Source of the DNA: Dryomyza anilis
Lineage: Eukaryota; Arthropoda; Insecta; Diptera; Dryomyzidae
Length of the DNA stretch: 64,000 bases
Direction: 5' to 3'
Assembly (NCBI GenBank): GCA_951804985.1
Contig: OX638131.1
Span: 7,106,630 to 7,170,629 of the forward strand
Below the pieces are notes generated by a model. That model was given only the letters and a program-made list of their open reading frames with translations. It was not told the DNA's origin and searched no databases. Below are positions 1 through 12,700 of this stretch, in pieces. Position 1 is the stretch's first letter. Every line of letters starts with the position of its first letter. A program made the position numbers and the translations under genes.

Positions 1-427
1 TAATAATTTATTAAAACAAAAGTGAATTTTAGTTAATTGATTGTATAATTTTTATTATTTTAATGTCGAAATTGAAATTCACTTTTATAAATCACACACA
101 TAAAAAACACTTCTCGTTGCAAAAGGTTATTACACATTTAATGTTTTCTTTAATCTGAGGACTTAAGAGTGATTTGTAAAAACAAAGTAAGAGAAAGTAT
201 AGAATTATGGATCAAGTCTGATATAAGATATGTACTTTTATTTAATTATGAAAATCATAGATGTTAATAGGTCATAAATTTGGTCATATCAATTCGAATT
301 TCATGTGGTTTACTTCAAAATATTAGCTTTCAAAATATTAAAATTTTAGTATTTTCAATGGAATACAAGAGAAATGTCTGTAAAAAGTTATAGACTAAAA
401 TATGTAGAAAAACACTACATTTTCCAT

Positions 428-948
428 ATATGGGCCATTCCACACCAAATCGACCAAAAAAAGTCAAATTTGAGATTTTACCTTTTCGATCTTAATGAAC
501 TTTTGGCAACTGATAAAGGGTATCGAGACATGCACTAAACAATTTTTTTTTTATTTTTTCCGACCACTACTTCCAGAGATACAGTGGCTCAAAGTTGGAA
601 AAAAGTGCCAAAAATCACTTTTGTACTGTTGTTCATATTTAAATATCTCTTGAACTAGAAATGCTAGAAACTCCGTTAATGGCTCGTTTTAAAGCTAATA
701 GAACAAGCTTTTAGAAAAATTAAGTTGTAATTTCCAAACGGTAACATGTGGCCCGTGTTCATTATCCTTGCACTTCAAAATTGATGTCCTTAAAAAGGAC
801 CCTTTTTAAAATTCTGAAAAAAATCCTAAGTTTTCGTCAATTTATTATATTTATGGTATTTTGATGGCATCATATTTTAAAAAATTATTTTCTCATCGAA
901 GAAGGTGAGTTCCAACCGCTGGTCGATTTGGTGTGGAATGGCCCATAT
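428..948. mobile_element. Non-autonomous element with 29-bp perfect terminal inverted repeats
   Basis: Positions 428-456 (begins ATATGGGCCATTCCACACC) are the exact reverse complement of 920-948. The 463 bp between have no coding capacity. This is the signature of a MITE or other non-autonomous DNA transposon about 521 bp long. The same terminal motif, diverged, occurs on the neighbouring element at 1693-2656. The superfamily is not clear because no clean target-site duplication is visible. Confidence 0.7.
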
Positions 949-1692
949 TTGTTTTACGTAATAACTCAAAATCTTGAGGAAATCCAAAAAAAACTGAGTA
1001 CGAGGTAGTGATTAGCATCCATCGGAAAATCATACTTAGATCGCGGATATTTTTTTTTGTTGTGCTCTGTAATTGATTGTAATACCTGAGTCTGCATATA
1101 TTTTTTTGTTCCGTTTGCATAATAGAAGTTCGATGTATTAATTATTTTCTGTAATAAATATAACAATAAGTTTAATATAATGCATTTACATATACTTAAT
1201 CATATACCTATTCTTCTAGAGTATATGTTTTTCAATGCGTTTTACTTTAGACATACCAAGAAAAAATATTAAACCATCGAAACGTCATTATTTTTCTAAA
1301 TACATTATTTCTGACTGATTTGAAATTCAAAGGATCGGTTTCTAGAATTATTCATAATAAAAATTTCAACAATCATACTTAAACGGTATCTAGGGTATTA
1401 CTGAAGTACTGAAAATTAAATTACTTTAAGTGCTCTGAAAAAATCTCATTTATCACTTGTCGATAATTTACATTTTTTATAGATCACGCTGGAATAACGG
1501 TTGAAGCTCAAAATATTTCGATATACCCGATCCAAGTTATGCTTTTTCCGATTTTCGTCCTATGTAAATGTTAGTTTATGTTAATATTTTAATATCTGGA
1601 GCAAAAACTGAAACATTTTATTCAAACAAGGAACTACAAACCAATTAGCTACATAAAAATATGGTTAATAATATTAATTATAAAATCAAAAT

Positions 1693-2656
1693 ATATCGGC
1701 CATGTTCCGGCTTTTGAACGAATTCCGATCTAATTTCATATAAAATTTTTAAACAAACGGTTTTGAAGTTGATGTCACAACACAAAAATGTGTTTTTTAA
1801 ACAAATTAAAATCGTTGAAGTCAAAACAAACGGATTGAATTCATTGAAAAAACAAATTTTTGTACTCAGACCAGCGAGTATATATTTGATATAAGTTTCC
1901 ATACAGGTGGTTTCGCTGTCACTTTTGTCAAATAAATGCAAACATTGGTTATGTGGAAATTGAAATGAAAATGTCGTCAACAGACACATTTTTAAATTAA
2001 TATTCTGATGTTTTCTGCAACATTTTTGGCCAGAAAAATAATTAAAATATATAAGGCGTTGGATTGGAATATATCTTGATAAGTTTTGTTATAAATTATC
2101 TGCGGACAGATCCAGTTTTGTGCACTGTTTTCCTCTGTTAATTTCAAAATGTAAAATTCCACTAGCGTACCCGCGGTAGCTCAGTGGATAGACTGCGAGC
2201 CGAAAGGTCCCCGGTTCAAGTCTGGACTGGGGCTAACAACATCTTTTCATAGAAACATTTTTCTATACCGCGCTACCTCTTGTCAGTAAATGGCAAACCT
2301 ACGAGAGTAAAACCATTGCCTATGAAAAGCTCTCACCCGCCGTTCGGATTCGGCAATAAACTGTAGGTCCCACCTCTTTGAGTACAAATATAACACGCAC
2401 AGCTCAAAATGGTGAGAGAACTCGGCCGAAGTTCTATATAGGACTGTAGCGCCAAACTATTATTATTATAAAATTCCACATAACCAAAGTTTTCGGCAGC
2501 GACGCCAGCATACTCGGAAGGAATCTCTATTCTAAATGTGTACTCTCTGCTCAGAAATCGAATTCAAAACCGTATGTTTACATATTTTATAGGAAATTCG
2601 ATTGAAGTTCGATTGAAAGTCAGAACATGACCGGTTTGACGTGGAATGGCCGATAT
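1693..2656. mobile_element. Inverted-repeat element with long imperfect arms, split by a SINE
   Basis: The outer 11 bp ATATCGGCCAT (1693-1703) recur inverted at 2646-2656. Inside them roughly 70 bp per side (about 1703-1770 and 2565-2630) match as imperfect inverted repeats containing a block like CGGTTTTGAA. The right arm carries about 19 bp absent from the left. A SINE (2163-2469) sits inside, so the element is older than the SINE. Related sequence recurs at 46735-46950. There is no coding capacity; it looks like a decayed non-autonomous DNA transposon. Confidence 0.55.
2163..2469 (+). mobile_element. tRNA-derived SINE, full-length copy 1
   Basis: A tRNA-like head near 2171-2230 contains an A-box-like GGTAGCTCAGTGG and a B-box-like GGTTCAAGTC. 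A roughly 230-bp tRNA-unrelated body follows, ending in a TATTATTATTA trinucleotide tail. The copy is flanked by a direct target-site duplication AAAATTCCAC at 2153-2162 and 2470-2479, which supports LINE-mediated retroposition. Near-identical copies lie at 21713-22026 and, internally deleted, at 43603-43831. It is not a functional tRNA gene because the head does not continue into an acceptor 3' half. Confidence 0.85.
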
Positions 2657-3500
2657 GTAATTTTTTTTTTAATATTCCTCATATTTTAAAATCCATTAAA
2701 ATCTTTATAAAACTGAAAACTTTTCGGGTAGAGCTCGATTTTAAAAATAAAATGGTTTTAAATGGATAACGGTTTCGGGTACGGTTTAAATGCATGTGTA
2801 AGTGTAAAAAAGTTGGACACTTGTGTTTAATTCATTGGCATGATTTATTAAAATATAAAAGGTTTTAAAGTCCGTATGTAATTTACATAAATGTGTCCAT
2901 TGCATGATTCCTTTAATATATTTTAGTCATTAATTCAAAGAATAAAAATGATGAGTATAATAATCCTGCCCTTTCATAATAAATAAAGATTGATAAAATT
3001 CTATAATTAAAATGCAACAATGATTGATACTTAATATTTCTGCGAAAAAATACATAATCTGTATATAAAAATGAAATTGCTTCATTTTTGTATGCCACAT
3101 GAATTCATCATGAACAGCAGCGATCACTCATCAATGTCGGGGAATCCGTTGCTGATACTTTTACTTTCAACTGTTTTTCATTTTTTTTTATTGTATTCTC
3201 GTACCAGCTGAAACGCACGAACAAAACAATAAAATCGTCAACCATAACATGGAATATGTCCGGTTAACGTTATCGTCAATGATGATGATGTTGATGATGA
3301 CAAAGATGACGCCATTAAGAGCCAACGCGCACAGCAGCGGCGCACAGCAGCGGCGCACCAATCATTAGCTCTGTTAGAAACAAAATCGCACAACTATTAA
3401 ATAATATTAAATAATATTTGCACGGCGCGCGCTCTGACAAGATCAGTTGTTTGGGTTCTCGGTGCTGCGGTGGTGGTGATGCCAGTATTTCTGAAGTTCC

Positions 3501-3540
3501 GCTGTCAGTTGTCGGTGGTAGTTGGACGAGAGTAGACGAA
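3501..3540 (+). promoter_or_regulatory. Predicted Tg core promoter, Inr plus DPE
   Basis: TCAGTT at 3505-3510 fits the fly initiator consensus TCAKTY with A+1 at 3507. AGACG at 3534-3538 lies exactly at +28 to +32 and fits the downstream promoter element consensus RGWYV. No TATA box is seen at the right distance. A start at 3507 would give a 224-nt 5' UTR before the ATG at 3731. A second TCAGTT at 3443-3448 lacks a matching DPE. Confidence 0.55.
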
Positions 3541-3730
3541 TGTATTTCGAACAAGAAAAAATAGATATATAATACCAAAGTTAATACAAAAACACGTTTA
3601 TAATAAACATAATTTGAATATTGCAACCTTCGCGTGTTATAATAAAATTTCATCAATATTCTATTGAAAACTACTAAAAGTATAAGTGATATTTAGAAAA
3701 AAGAAGTGCTTGATTACAGTAAACATAACT

Positions 3731-6700
3731 ATGAGCTCCTGGTATACATCGTATGTACCCAGTTGGGTGAATCGTTGGTGGACACCACCACGCCCACTGA
3801 ATCCATATCGCAGTATACGTCCTGCCGCAATAGGTATAACAAAAATAGTGAATTTTATATTATTTTCCAAAACATATTTTTTTTTAATTCTCAAAAACAC
3901 ATTTTTTCGTTTTTGTAAATGAAATTTATTATAAAAAATAGTTGATGCATTTTAGAATCTGGATACTTTTCAACAGAATTTCTACAATTTACTAACTAAA
4001 ATTTAGCTCATCGTTCAAAAATGATTCAATCTAATATTGTTGTGGAGCTAAAACTTATATTTTTAAAAAATATAATACATTTTATTATTGCTTTTGCAGT
4101 CAAAAATTCACTAAGAAATTTAAGAAATGTTAAATTTTTAATAATGTTTAATAAATTGTTTTGTTGTAAATTTTAAGTCATTTTCTGTAATAAAGACCTT
4201 TATATATAAAAAAAAATTAATTTACTGATTTTTTTGATAAAAATGATGTATCATTTACAATAAAAATATAATCGTAAAAATATTAAACGAACAAACAATT
4301 TTCGATTATAACGAGTATATAATCGATCGAAACTTTATGATATGGACATTTCCTGGAGTTCCGAACGGGACATTCGTACGCTTAAAACTTAAATATCTCG
4401 AAGCAAAATTAATGAATTTACTTGATTTTTTGTGCATGTAGTTTTTTAATAGGACTAAACATCTGCAAAAAATTAGAGAAATTTATACGGTAGTTCAAAT
4501 GAAATAGTGGGCGTTCCGGACGGGTCACAAACAGAAGTGCATTTCGAGGTTCATATGGAAATGTCAAAAAATTCAGCGAATTTTGCGTACAAATGATTTT
4601 TTTTTTTATATTTTAAAAAATAGTTGACATCATGTGCTTTCTTTTTATATTTACACTTTGTTCCTAAAGTTTATAGTTTTTTCATAATAAATCACAGAAT
4701 AATTCCGGACGGGACAAAAAATGTCGTATTGAAATTATCAGTACGATTTGTATTCTAAAAATACTTTTTGCGTACAAAATATTTTTTTGAAATATTTCAG
4801 AACGTAGCTGAGATAATTTACTATATTTTTGTTTATATATACTTTGTTTCTAAAATTTACAGTTATTTCGTAATAAATCGCAGAAATTTGTCCATTATTT
4901 TATTTTTATCATTATTGTTAAACCTAATATTTTGTATCTGTATGTCTTTAAAGTTAATTAATTTGGTTACTCAAAATACATGAAAAATTGGTATATTTAC
5001 AAGTTGTACACACAGGGGAAAATCAATTTTGCAGGCAACAGATTATGTTTGCTACAATATTTTTTGAATTTCTGGACTTTTGAAATAAATCTATTTATAA
5101 TAATACATAGCAATACGTTATGAAATGAATACCAAAATAATTTTAAAAAATTTTATTTAGAAGTAACAGCCAATTAAAGTCGGAAAATTTATGGCTGCAA
5201 CCATAAATATGTTGCCTGCAAGCTGATTTTTCTTAGCGTGTGTAGTAACGTAACTTTATGAGTATTTTTTTATACGTTATCGTTAACGGAATAGAATTTT
5301 CTTATCAGATATTTAGATGCACATATTTAAGATTCCAAATCCATCGTTATTTCACCTGGATGACGTTTTTCTGGAAATTCCCATATGAGTATTTTTAGTT
5401 TATTTTTATAGATCGTTACGATGGACAAATTAAGAACGAAACTTAATGCGTTTTCGAATCATTTACGAATATTTGCTCTCATTTGGAGGGCTGGGAATCT
5501 ATCAAAAGGCATTTACATTTTTGAATTAAAAAAACAATTCTATTAATGATGCTGAGATGTCCCTATAATTGTCATCCAAATTTCTCAGCTCGTTCAAAAC
5601 ATATTCAATGTATTGTCATTGTACACTCAAAATAAAAAGTCGGCAACAGTAGCAAAAAAAGTTGCCAATATAGCAAAAATGTTTGCTGAAAAGAGGAAAG
5701 CGCCGGATTCTGCTGAAACAGCAAATGACAGTTTGCTGTTTCAGTGATCTTTGTTTATGCTATTAGAGCAGACAATTTTAGCTATTTTAACAAATTTTTT
5801 CGCTGTTAACTCCAATTCATAAAACAAGAAAATATGAATATTTTTTTGTATTTTAATATTTTTTTTATTTTTGATATACTTTTTTATTTTTATATTATTA
5901 TTTTTTATTATATTTAATTTATTTATTTTTATTTATCTCATATTTTTATTTTACCTTTATTTCACTATTTCGCTCTTGCATGCATGCATATTACGTATAA
6001 GAAATATCTCTTTTAAAAAAAACATGTTGTCGAATAAGAGTCTACGAATTATAGACACATTTAGCTGCAGCGTCTCGTGACTATGGCGCCATCTAGTGCA
6101 GGTTAGCTACATCAGCAATATGCACACCAGTGACACTAGCACGATCTTGATCACTAGCAGAACTAAGATTCACAGCAAACAGTTCGCTATTGCAGATAAA
6201 AGTATGCTGTAAATGCAAATTAAAGTGTGCTAAAATTTAGCAGTCGAAGTTTGCTATTAATAGCAGACTTTTTATTTTGAGTGTAGAGATACAAATTACC
6301 AACTACAGTTTAATATTTATAAATTTTATTATTTTGTAAAACATTTTCTAATCGATAAAGTCAATATTGGCATCAATTACTGATGAAATGTTCATCTATA
6401 GAATTATATAATTTATTTTCAAATTAATTTCTTTCAAGAACACATTTTCCATGTTTGAAGTTTTACTAAAAAAGTAATTGCTGTATTTTAAAATACGGAA
6501 TGTTTTCGAAAGATGGTTTATAACCTTCAACATTTATTCAAAATATAGTCGTTGTAGATGTAAAACTCATGAACAACAAGAAAAAAAGTGAATCTAAAGA
6601 TACTATTCTTTACGTCTTAAATTTATTTACTATTCTTTATAATATTAATCAATAAATAAGGTTTTTTTACAACGATAATATTGGTTTTTAACATATAACA

Positions 6701-9700
6701 TGATTTCATAATTGAATATGATGATGTCTACAAGTTATTCTTGTTTTTTCACACTTTTGTTTTGTAATTTATGTTCACAATTTCGATTGATACCAAACTT
6801 GTTAGTAACAAAGAATTCAAAAAAATCAAATATTTTTATTTTGACAGTTTTACGTTTTCTACAATCTTTCGTATATCAGTTATTTTTAAGATAACAAAAA
6901 AACTGTATAATTAGCTAAAACATTTTAAGGTGTTTACTGTTTAATTTTTATTTTGTTTATTGTAGATAAAACAAAAATCTGTTTCAACAATTTATCAAAA
7001 TTCCAAATGTGTTTAGAGCTATCCAAAAATTACTTTAGATGACAACAACGCAAAAGTTCAATGTTAGAACGATTAATAAAAGTTTTTTACTAACCACCTA
7101 CACTTGGCCAAATACTACAAACATTTGGTATATGCCAATTTGTCAATCAATTTTTTTAGCATGTTCTCAAATAAAAAGTACAAAAATAAACAAAATCAAA
7201 TGAAAAAAAAATACTTAATCCTATTTTATAGAACAGACCACAGAGTATTGCTAGCTTTTTAAATGCCCAGCAGACGTCGTCAATTGTTTTTTTAACAAAA
7301 TAAATTAGTATTTCTTAATTTATGGCAAACGAAATATTAATAATATTATTTCCTTGTCTTGCTATGATTCATAAAACAGATGCAGAACATTTGGTTTTTA
7401 TTATTTCAGTAATATGTCTGAATAGTTTTTTTTTTTAGATTGCAGCATCTTAATTGTTATTGAAAAACTTATTGGGTCAAACCAATCTGAACTCAACTGA
7501 TAAATTAAATGTATTTTATTTTATAGTTGATAATTTTAGAAAATGTTTAATAAGTAGTTCGGAGAATTACTTCATGTTTATAATGGATAGATTTCATTAA
7601 TGTAAATAACACACTGAAGGAAATAATTGATTTAAAATTTTAAAACAGTTTTTCAAACTAAAAGAAATATATGTAAATTGAATCATTTCTTGCATTAAAT
7701 ATTATATTTAACCAGTAAGGAAGGTTAGATCACATTTGTAGTAGTGAAATTCTGATAGTTGGTGTGATGAGTAAGAATTTTGAAAGTCATACTCGGTCTA
7801 AGCCAGCTATAAATACCCAACACAAATGGGCATTTACAAACGTCAACCACGACCGAAAAATTCAAAAGGCACAAGTTTTGAAATTTTAAATATGTGAATC
7901 TGCAAAGAAATTTCTACACCGGTAAGAAAATCTCATAATGTTAAATTACTACACAACTTGTAAATTTACCAATTTGTATGTACTTTGAGTAACCAAATCA
8001 ACTAACTCTAAAGACAAAGATTTAAAATTTTATTTTCTGTTTTTTCAGACAACCTTAATTAATATTTCTAAAGCTAAAAAATAATCATTAAAACTAAAAT
8101 AATGGAAAAATTTTGATTTTTTTTATAAGGGTCCTATATTGTCCCGTCCGGAAACAAAAAGATATATTTATTATCATATTCTGTTCCGAAATCTGAATTT
8201 CCTCGACATTTTCAAAAATGTAAACATCGATATCCTAGTAATTCTAGAACATTTTTGACAGCTAATTGAAATCTATCCCGTCCGGAACTTAAAGTACCAA
8301 AAGTGTAAAACTACACAGAAAACAATGTACATCATATTGATGAATTCCGTTCTTCAACCCTTGATTCATTGTATTGAAGAACCATTCATAATGTTATTGA
8401 CTAACGCCATCAATGTTATGAATGCTATCATAAAAATGAAGAACGCTGTCGAAAATGTGTTCTTCAATATGATGACTGTATGTGAAGAATACGTTTCATC
8501 ATATTAATGAACCAAAATATAAAATACAACATATGTTCATCATATTAAAGAACGCTGTTCATTAAACCAACTTTCTATCAACATATAATTTTTTTCGTTC
8601 ATTTTTTGCCGTACTTCTTAGTTCTCAAGTAGTTCTTGTATGTTACTTCTTATATAATGCTTGCTCGACATACATAAATTAGTAAAATGTTTTATAATAT
8701 ATTTATTATAATTACTACTTTTAATTAATAAAAAGTTATATTTTTGAAAAAAATTTCTTTTATTCAATTTTTTTTTTGAAAAAATTTTTTTTTGATTTTT
8801 TTTTTCGGAAATTTTTTTTTTCCAAAAATTTTTTTCGGGACAATTTTTTTTTGATCGGCATTTTTTTTTCGGATAATTTTTTTTTAAATTTTTTACTTTT
8901 TTAAATTTTTGAAATAAAATTTTAACAAAACTTTTTTTTCGAATTATTTTATAATTTTTTTTTTTTTTTTGAAAAAATATTATGAACAAATTCATCAATA
9001 TGACAATTCAAATTCATTGTATTGAATATTTTGTTCATATATATAATGAATGCATTCATTAATATGTCATTTAATGAACGGTGGTATCATTATGATGAAT
9101 CTGGTAGTTGGCTAAAAAATTCATAATATTTATGAATAAATTCATCATATTCAAGAATTTTTTTCTGTGTACAGTATAAAAATATCAACAAAATATTATT
9201 TAAAAAAAAAGTAAAAAAAAAAGGAAAAACTTTTTAAAAAAATCTGAAAATTTGAATAGTACATCACTTTTCATTTCGTACTAATGATTATTAATATTGT
9301 CACATACAAAATTTTTTTTTTTGCAAAAAATCGTAGGGCAAATTTCCATACGGAACGTCCGAAATTATTATGTGATTTATTACCAAATAACTGTAAACTT
9401 TAGGAACAAAGAGTACATATACAAAAATAAAGTAAATTGTTCCAGCAACATTCCCAAATACCTCAAACAAATATATTGTACGCAAACAGTATTTTTAGAA
9501 TAAATATCGTACTGATAATTTCTATTCGGAATTTTTTGTCTCGTCCGGAATTTTTCTGTGATTTATTATGAAAAAACTTTGAACTTTAGAAACAAAGTGT
9601 AGATATACAAAGAAAGCACATGATTTCAACTATTTTTTAAAATATTTCAAAAAAATCATTCGTACGCACAATTTGATGATTTTTTGGCATTTTCATATGA

Positions 9701-12700
9701 ACCTAGACATGAACTTCCGATTTTGTCCCGTCCGGAACGCCCACTATTTCATTTATATCTTTTGATCTACCGTAAAGAATTATCTAATTTTTTCAGATGT
9801 CCTATTAAATACTACATTTAATAGGACATAGGATATCTATTTAAATACTACTTGCACAAGTAAATTCATTAATTTTCCTTCGAGATATTAAAATTTTCAG
9901 CGTACGAATATCCCGTCCGGAACCATAGGGAATCCCATATGTGTGCAGTTACCATTAAAAGTGGTCAGAGGTCCCGATGTTTTACGAATCCTCAAAATAA
10001 CTGTACACTCGTAATAGTGAAAGTATTTCCTTTCATTTGAGATCCACATGTACAAACTGGTGCGTTTACCGAATTTCGATTTTTTTTTTTGGACAACACA
10101 AGTCGTTTTTCGAGAAAAATATTATTTTTTATATATATATTTGATCATGCATTTAAGGGATATTTAGAAAAAAAGAAAAATTTCAGCAGATAGAAACTAA
10201 AATTCATCAGCAGATGTTATTTATATGAAGTATTTGAACATAAGTGGTCGGTTCAAAGGTCATAATAGACCGATTATAACCATTATCAAAACCAGACAGC
10301 GTAGGTGTAAAGCTAAAAAATTTTTTTTTTTTAAGATTCAATGTTTTTCCTAACACAATCAACCAATTACTATGCATTTTGCAAATTATAGAAAAATACT
10401 CAAAAAGAAAGAGGGGAATATAATAGACACTATTATGTTTCCCTCCCGATATCATTGCGCTAGTCATGTAACACAATTGCCACAATCATATATAATTCTG
10501 CTCTCCTAAAAAACTAACATCCATGTTATTTCTCTTCTTGTATTTGAATAAACTTTATGTTTTTGAGATGTTCTGATGACGATTGCTCTATATTTGAATC
10601 AAAATGTTCATTATTCATTTATGATAATGAAGTCACTACTTTGAATGAATTCAAAATAGATCCATATCGTGAAATAGCTAAAAAGCAATGCACCAAAACA
10701 CAACGCTATAGTAAATGTGAGATCATCATTTGGCAAAGCAAACATTTGAGTGTTTTTTTTATAGCATTAATGCAAATCACTACGTGAGTTAGTAGGTTGC
10801 AAAAGTAAATATTAAGGTTGTTTAGTTAACTTGAATGGCATTCGCAGACAGTCGACATCTATGGTCAAACACATGCAATGCACCCACATAATCCGTTTAT
10901 ATATTTTACAGAAGCTGTGTGATTGATTGAACACTCCATTACACAATAATTCATGCATTAAGATGATTATATTGTTTTATTTACAGATGCCGCTACAGAC
11001 GCCGTTCTAGGCGTGCGTAACGTCGATTTGTGCCTGACGGAAAACCATGACGAACATCATACAGATCATTTTTTTGCCGCCAACGATGCTTTAATAGTGC
11101 GTCGTGGCGAACCTTTCCGATTGCGCATTCATTTCAATCGCACGTACATGCCGACCAAAGATGCCATTAGTTTTATCTTGACCGTAGCCGATGAGAAGAA
11201 ACCCAGTCCCGGACATGGTACATTAATCGGTATTGTGCCACGTGATGGCATTGATTTTCTGGGCGATCCTTATGATTGGGCGGCCGGCATTGAAACGCAC
11301 GAAGATGATACGGTTACGGTTCTGATTAAACCTTCGGTTGCTTGTCCGGTGACCGAGTGGAAATTGGATATTGATACAAAACTCTATGGCGATGGGTCAA
11401 AGTCTTTTTCGATACCCGTACCCATTTACATACTTTTTAATCCCTGGTGTCAGGATGATCAGGTATATCTGAGCGACCGTGACCTGCGCAAGGAATACGT
11501 GATGCATGACACTACGTTAATTTGGCGTGGCTCCTACAATCGCATGCGCCCATCTGTTTGGAAACTGGGTCAGTTCGAGCGACACGTGCTTGAGTGCTCG
11601 CTAAAACTGCTGGGCACTGTTGGACGTATACCGGCTGCCTATCGTGGTGATCCGGTGCGAGTTGCGCGTGCCCTCTCTGCTGCCGTCAATTCAGTGGATG
11701 ACGATGGCGTCATACTGGGAAATTGGTCGGAAGATTTTAGTGGCGGCATTGCGCCCACGAAATGGATCGGGTCCACTGAGATACTGCAGCAGTTCTACAA
11801 GACACAGAAACCCGTGAAATTCGGACAATGCTGGAACTTCTCGGGTGTATTAGCCACCATCGCAAGATCGCTAGGCATACCGGCGCGCATTGTCACCTGC
11901 TATTCGGCGGCGCACGACACACAAGCATCACTCACTGTCGACATATTCATCGATCACAACAACAAGAAAATGGATGCAGAGACCTCCGACTCGATTTGGA
12001 ATTATCATGTGTGGAACGAATTGTGGATGGATCGTCCGGATTTGGGTATTGGTCCAAATGGTTCATATGGTGGCTGGCAGGCGGTGGATGCAACACCACA
12101 AGAGGCCTCCGACAGCTTATATCGCTGTGGTCCTGCCTCAGTGGTGGCGGTGAAAAATGGCGAAATTTTACGTTCTTTCGATTGTGGTTTCGTATTCTCG
12201 GAGGTGAATGCGGATAAGGTCTACTGGCGCTACAATGGACCCTCGCAGCCGATAAAATTGTTGCGCAAAGACACGCTGGCTATTGGGCATCTGATCAGCA
12301 CCAAAGCGGTGGCGAAGTACGAGCGCGAAGATATCACCGACTCTTACAAGTACCCGGAGAAAACGCCAGAGGAACGCAACATAATGCTGAAGGCGCTGAA
12401 ACATTCGCGACATGCTTTCAGTCGTTACTATTTGAATGACAGCTTTAATGATGTAGAATTCGATATGCAGCTGCGCGATGACATAAAGATCGGCGAGAAC
12501 TTTGCCGTTCTCGTAAAGGTAACCAATAAGTCCAAGGAGCGCACACACAATGCCAACGGACAATTGAACTGTGACGCCGTACTATATACAGGCGTCAATG
12601 CCGAAGAGATAAAGTCAGTCAGTTTCGATGTTGAGCTATTGCCGGAAGCGACTGAACACATTCGCATGGAGGTGGTATTTGATGACTACTTTAAAAAGCT

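Larger units (their letters stand above)
1..3506. other. Intergenic region upstream of Tg
   Basis: No coding region can be supported here; every reading frame is short and AT-rich without family signatures. The stretch holds two inverted-repeat elements (428-948 and about 1693-2656), a SINE within the second, and low-complexity AT sequence between them. From about 3280 the composition becomes richer in GC, with GATGAT runs and a twice-repeated 13-bp GCACAGCAGCGGC-type unit near 3330-3360, as expected for the proximal promoter of the following gene. Confidence 0.6.
7710..10310 (+). mobile_element. DINE-1/mini-me-like repeat, interrupted by a 2.1-kb insertion
   Basis: The left part 7710-7824 (GGAAGGTTAGATCACAT ... 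CGGTCTAAGCC) and right part about 9939-10310 (GTGTGCAGTTACCATT ... CAGCGTAGGT) match the uninterrupted copy at 45315-45790 in the same order. The sequence between is the GTCCGGAC element. The copy is truncated after about 10310, so the GTCT-microsatellite core present at 45850 is missing. No coding capacity. Confidence 0.55.

Noticed and set aside
2168..2240. tRNA gene
   Set aside because: The A- and B-box-like head is followed by a shared SINE body and flanked by target-site duplications. No complete cloverleaf can be drawn.
8618..8998. 126-residue Lys/Asn/Phe-rich reading frame on the minus strand
   Set aside because: It is the translation of A/T homopolymer runs in the core of a MITE, with no domain and no sensible composition.
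10557..10787. 76-residue frame in Tg intron 1 near exon 2
   Set aside because: It has a real ATG, but no splice donor in the phase needed to join exon 2, no family signature and intron-like composition. It is not the missing alternative first exon.
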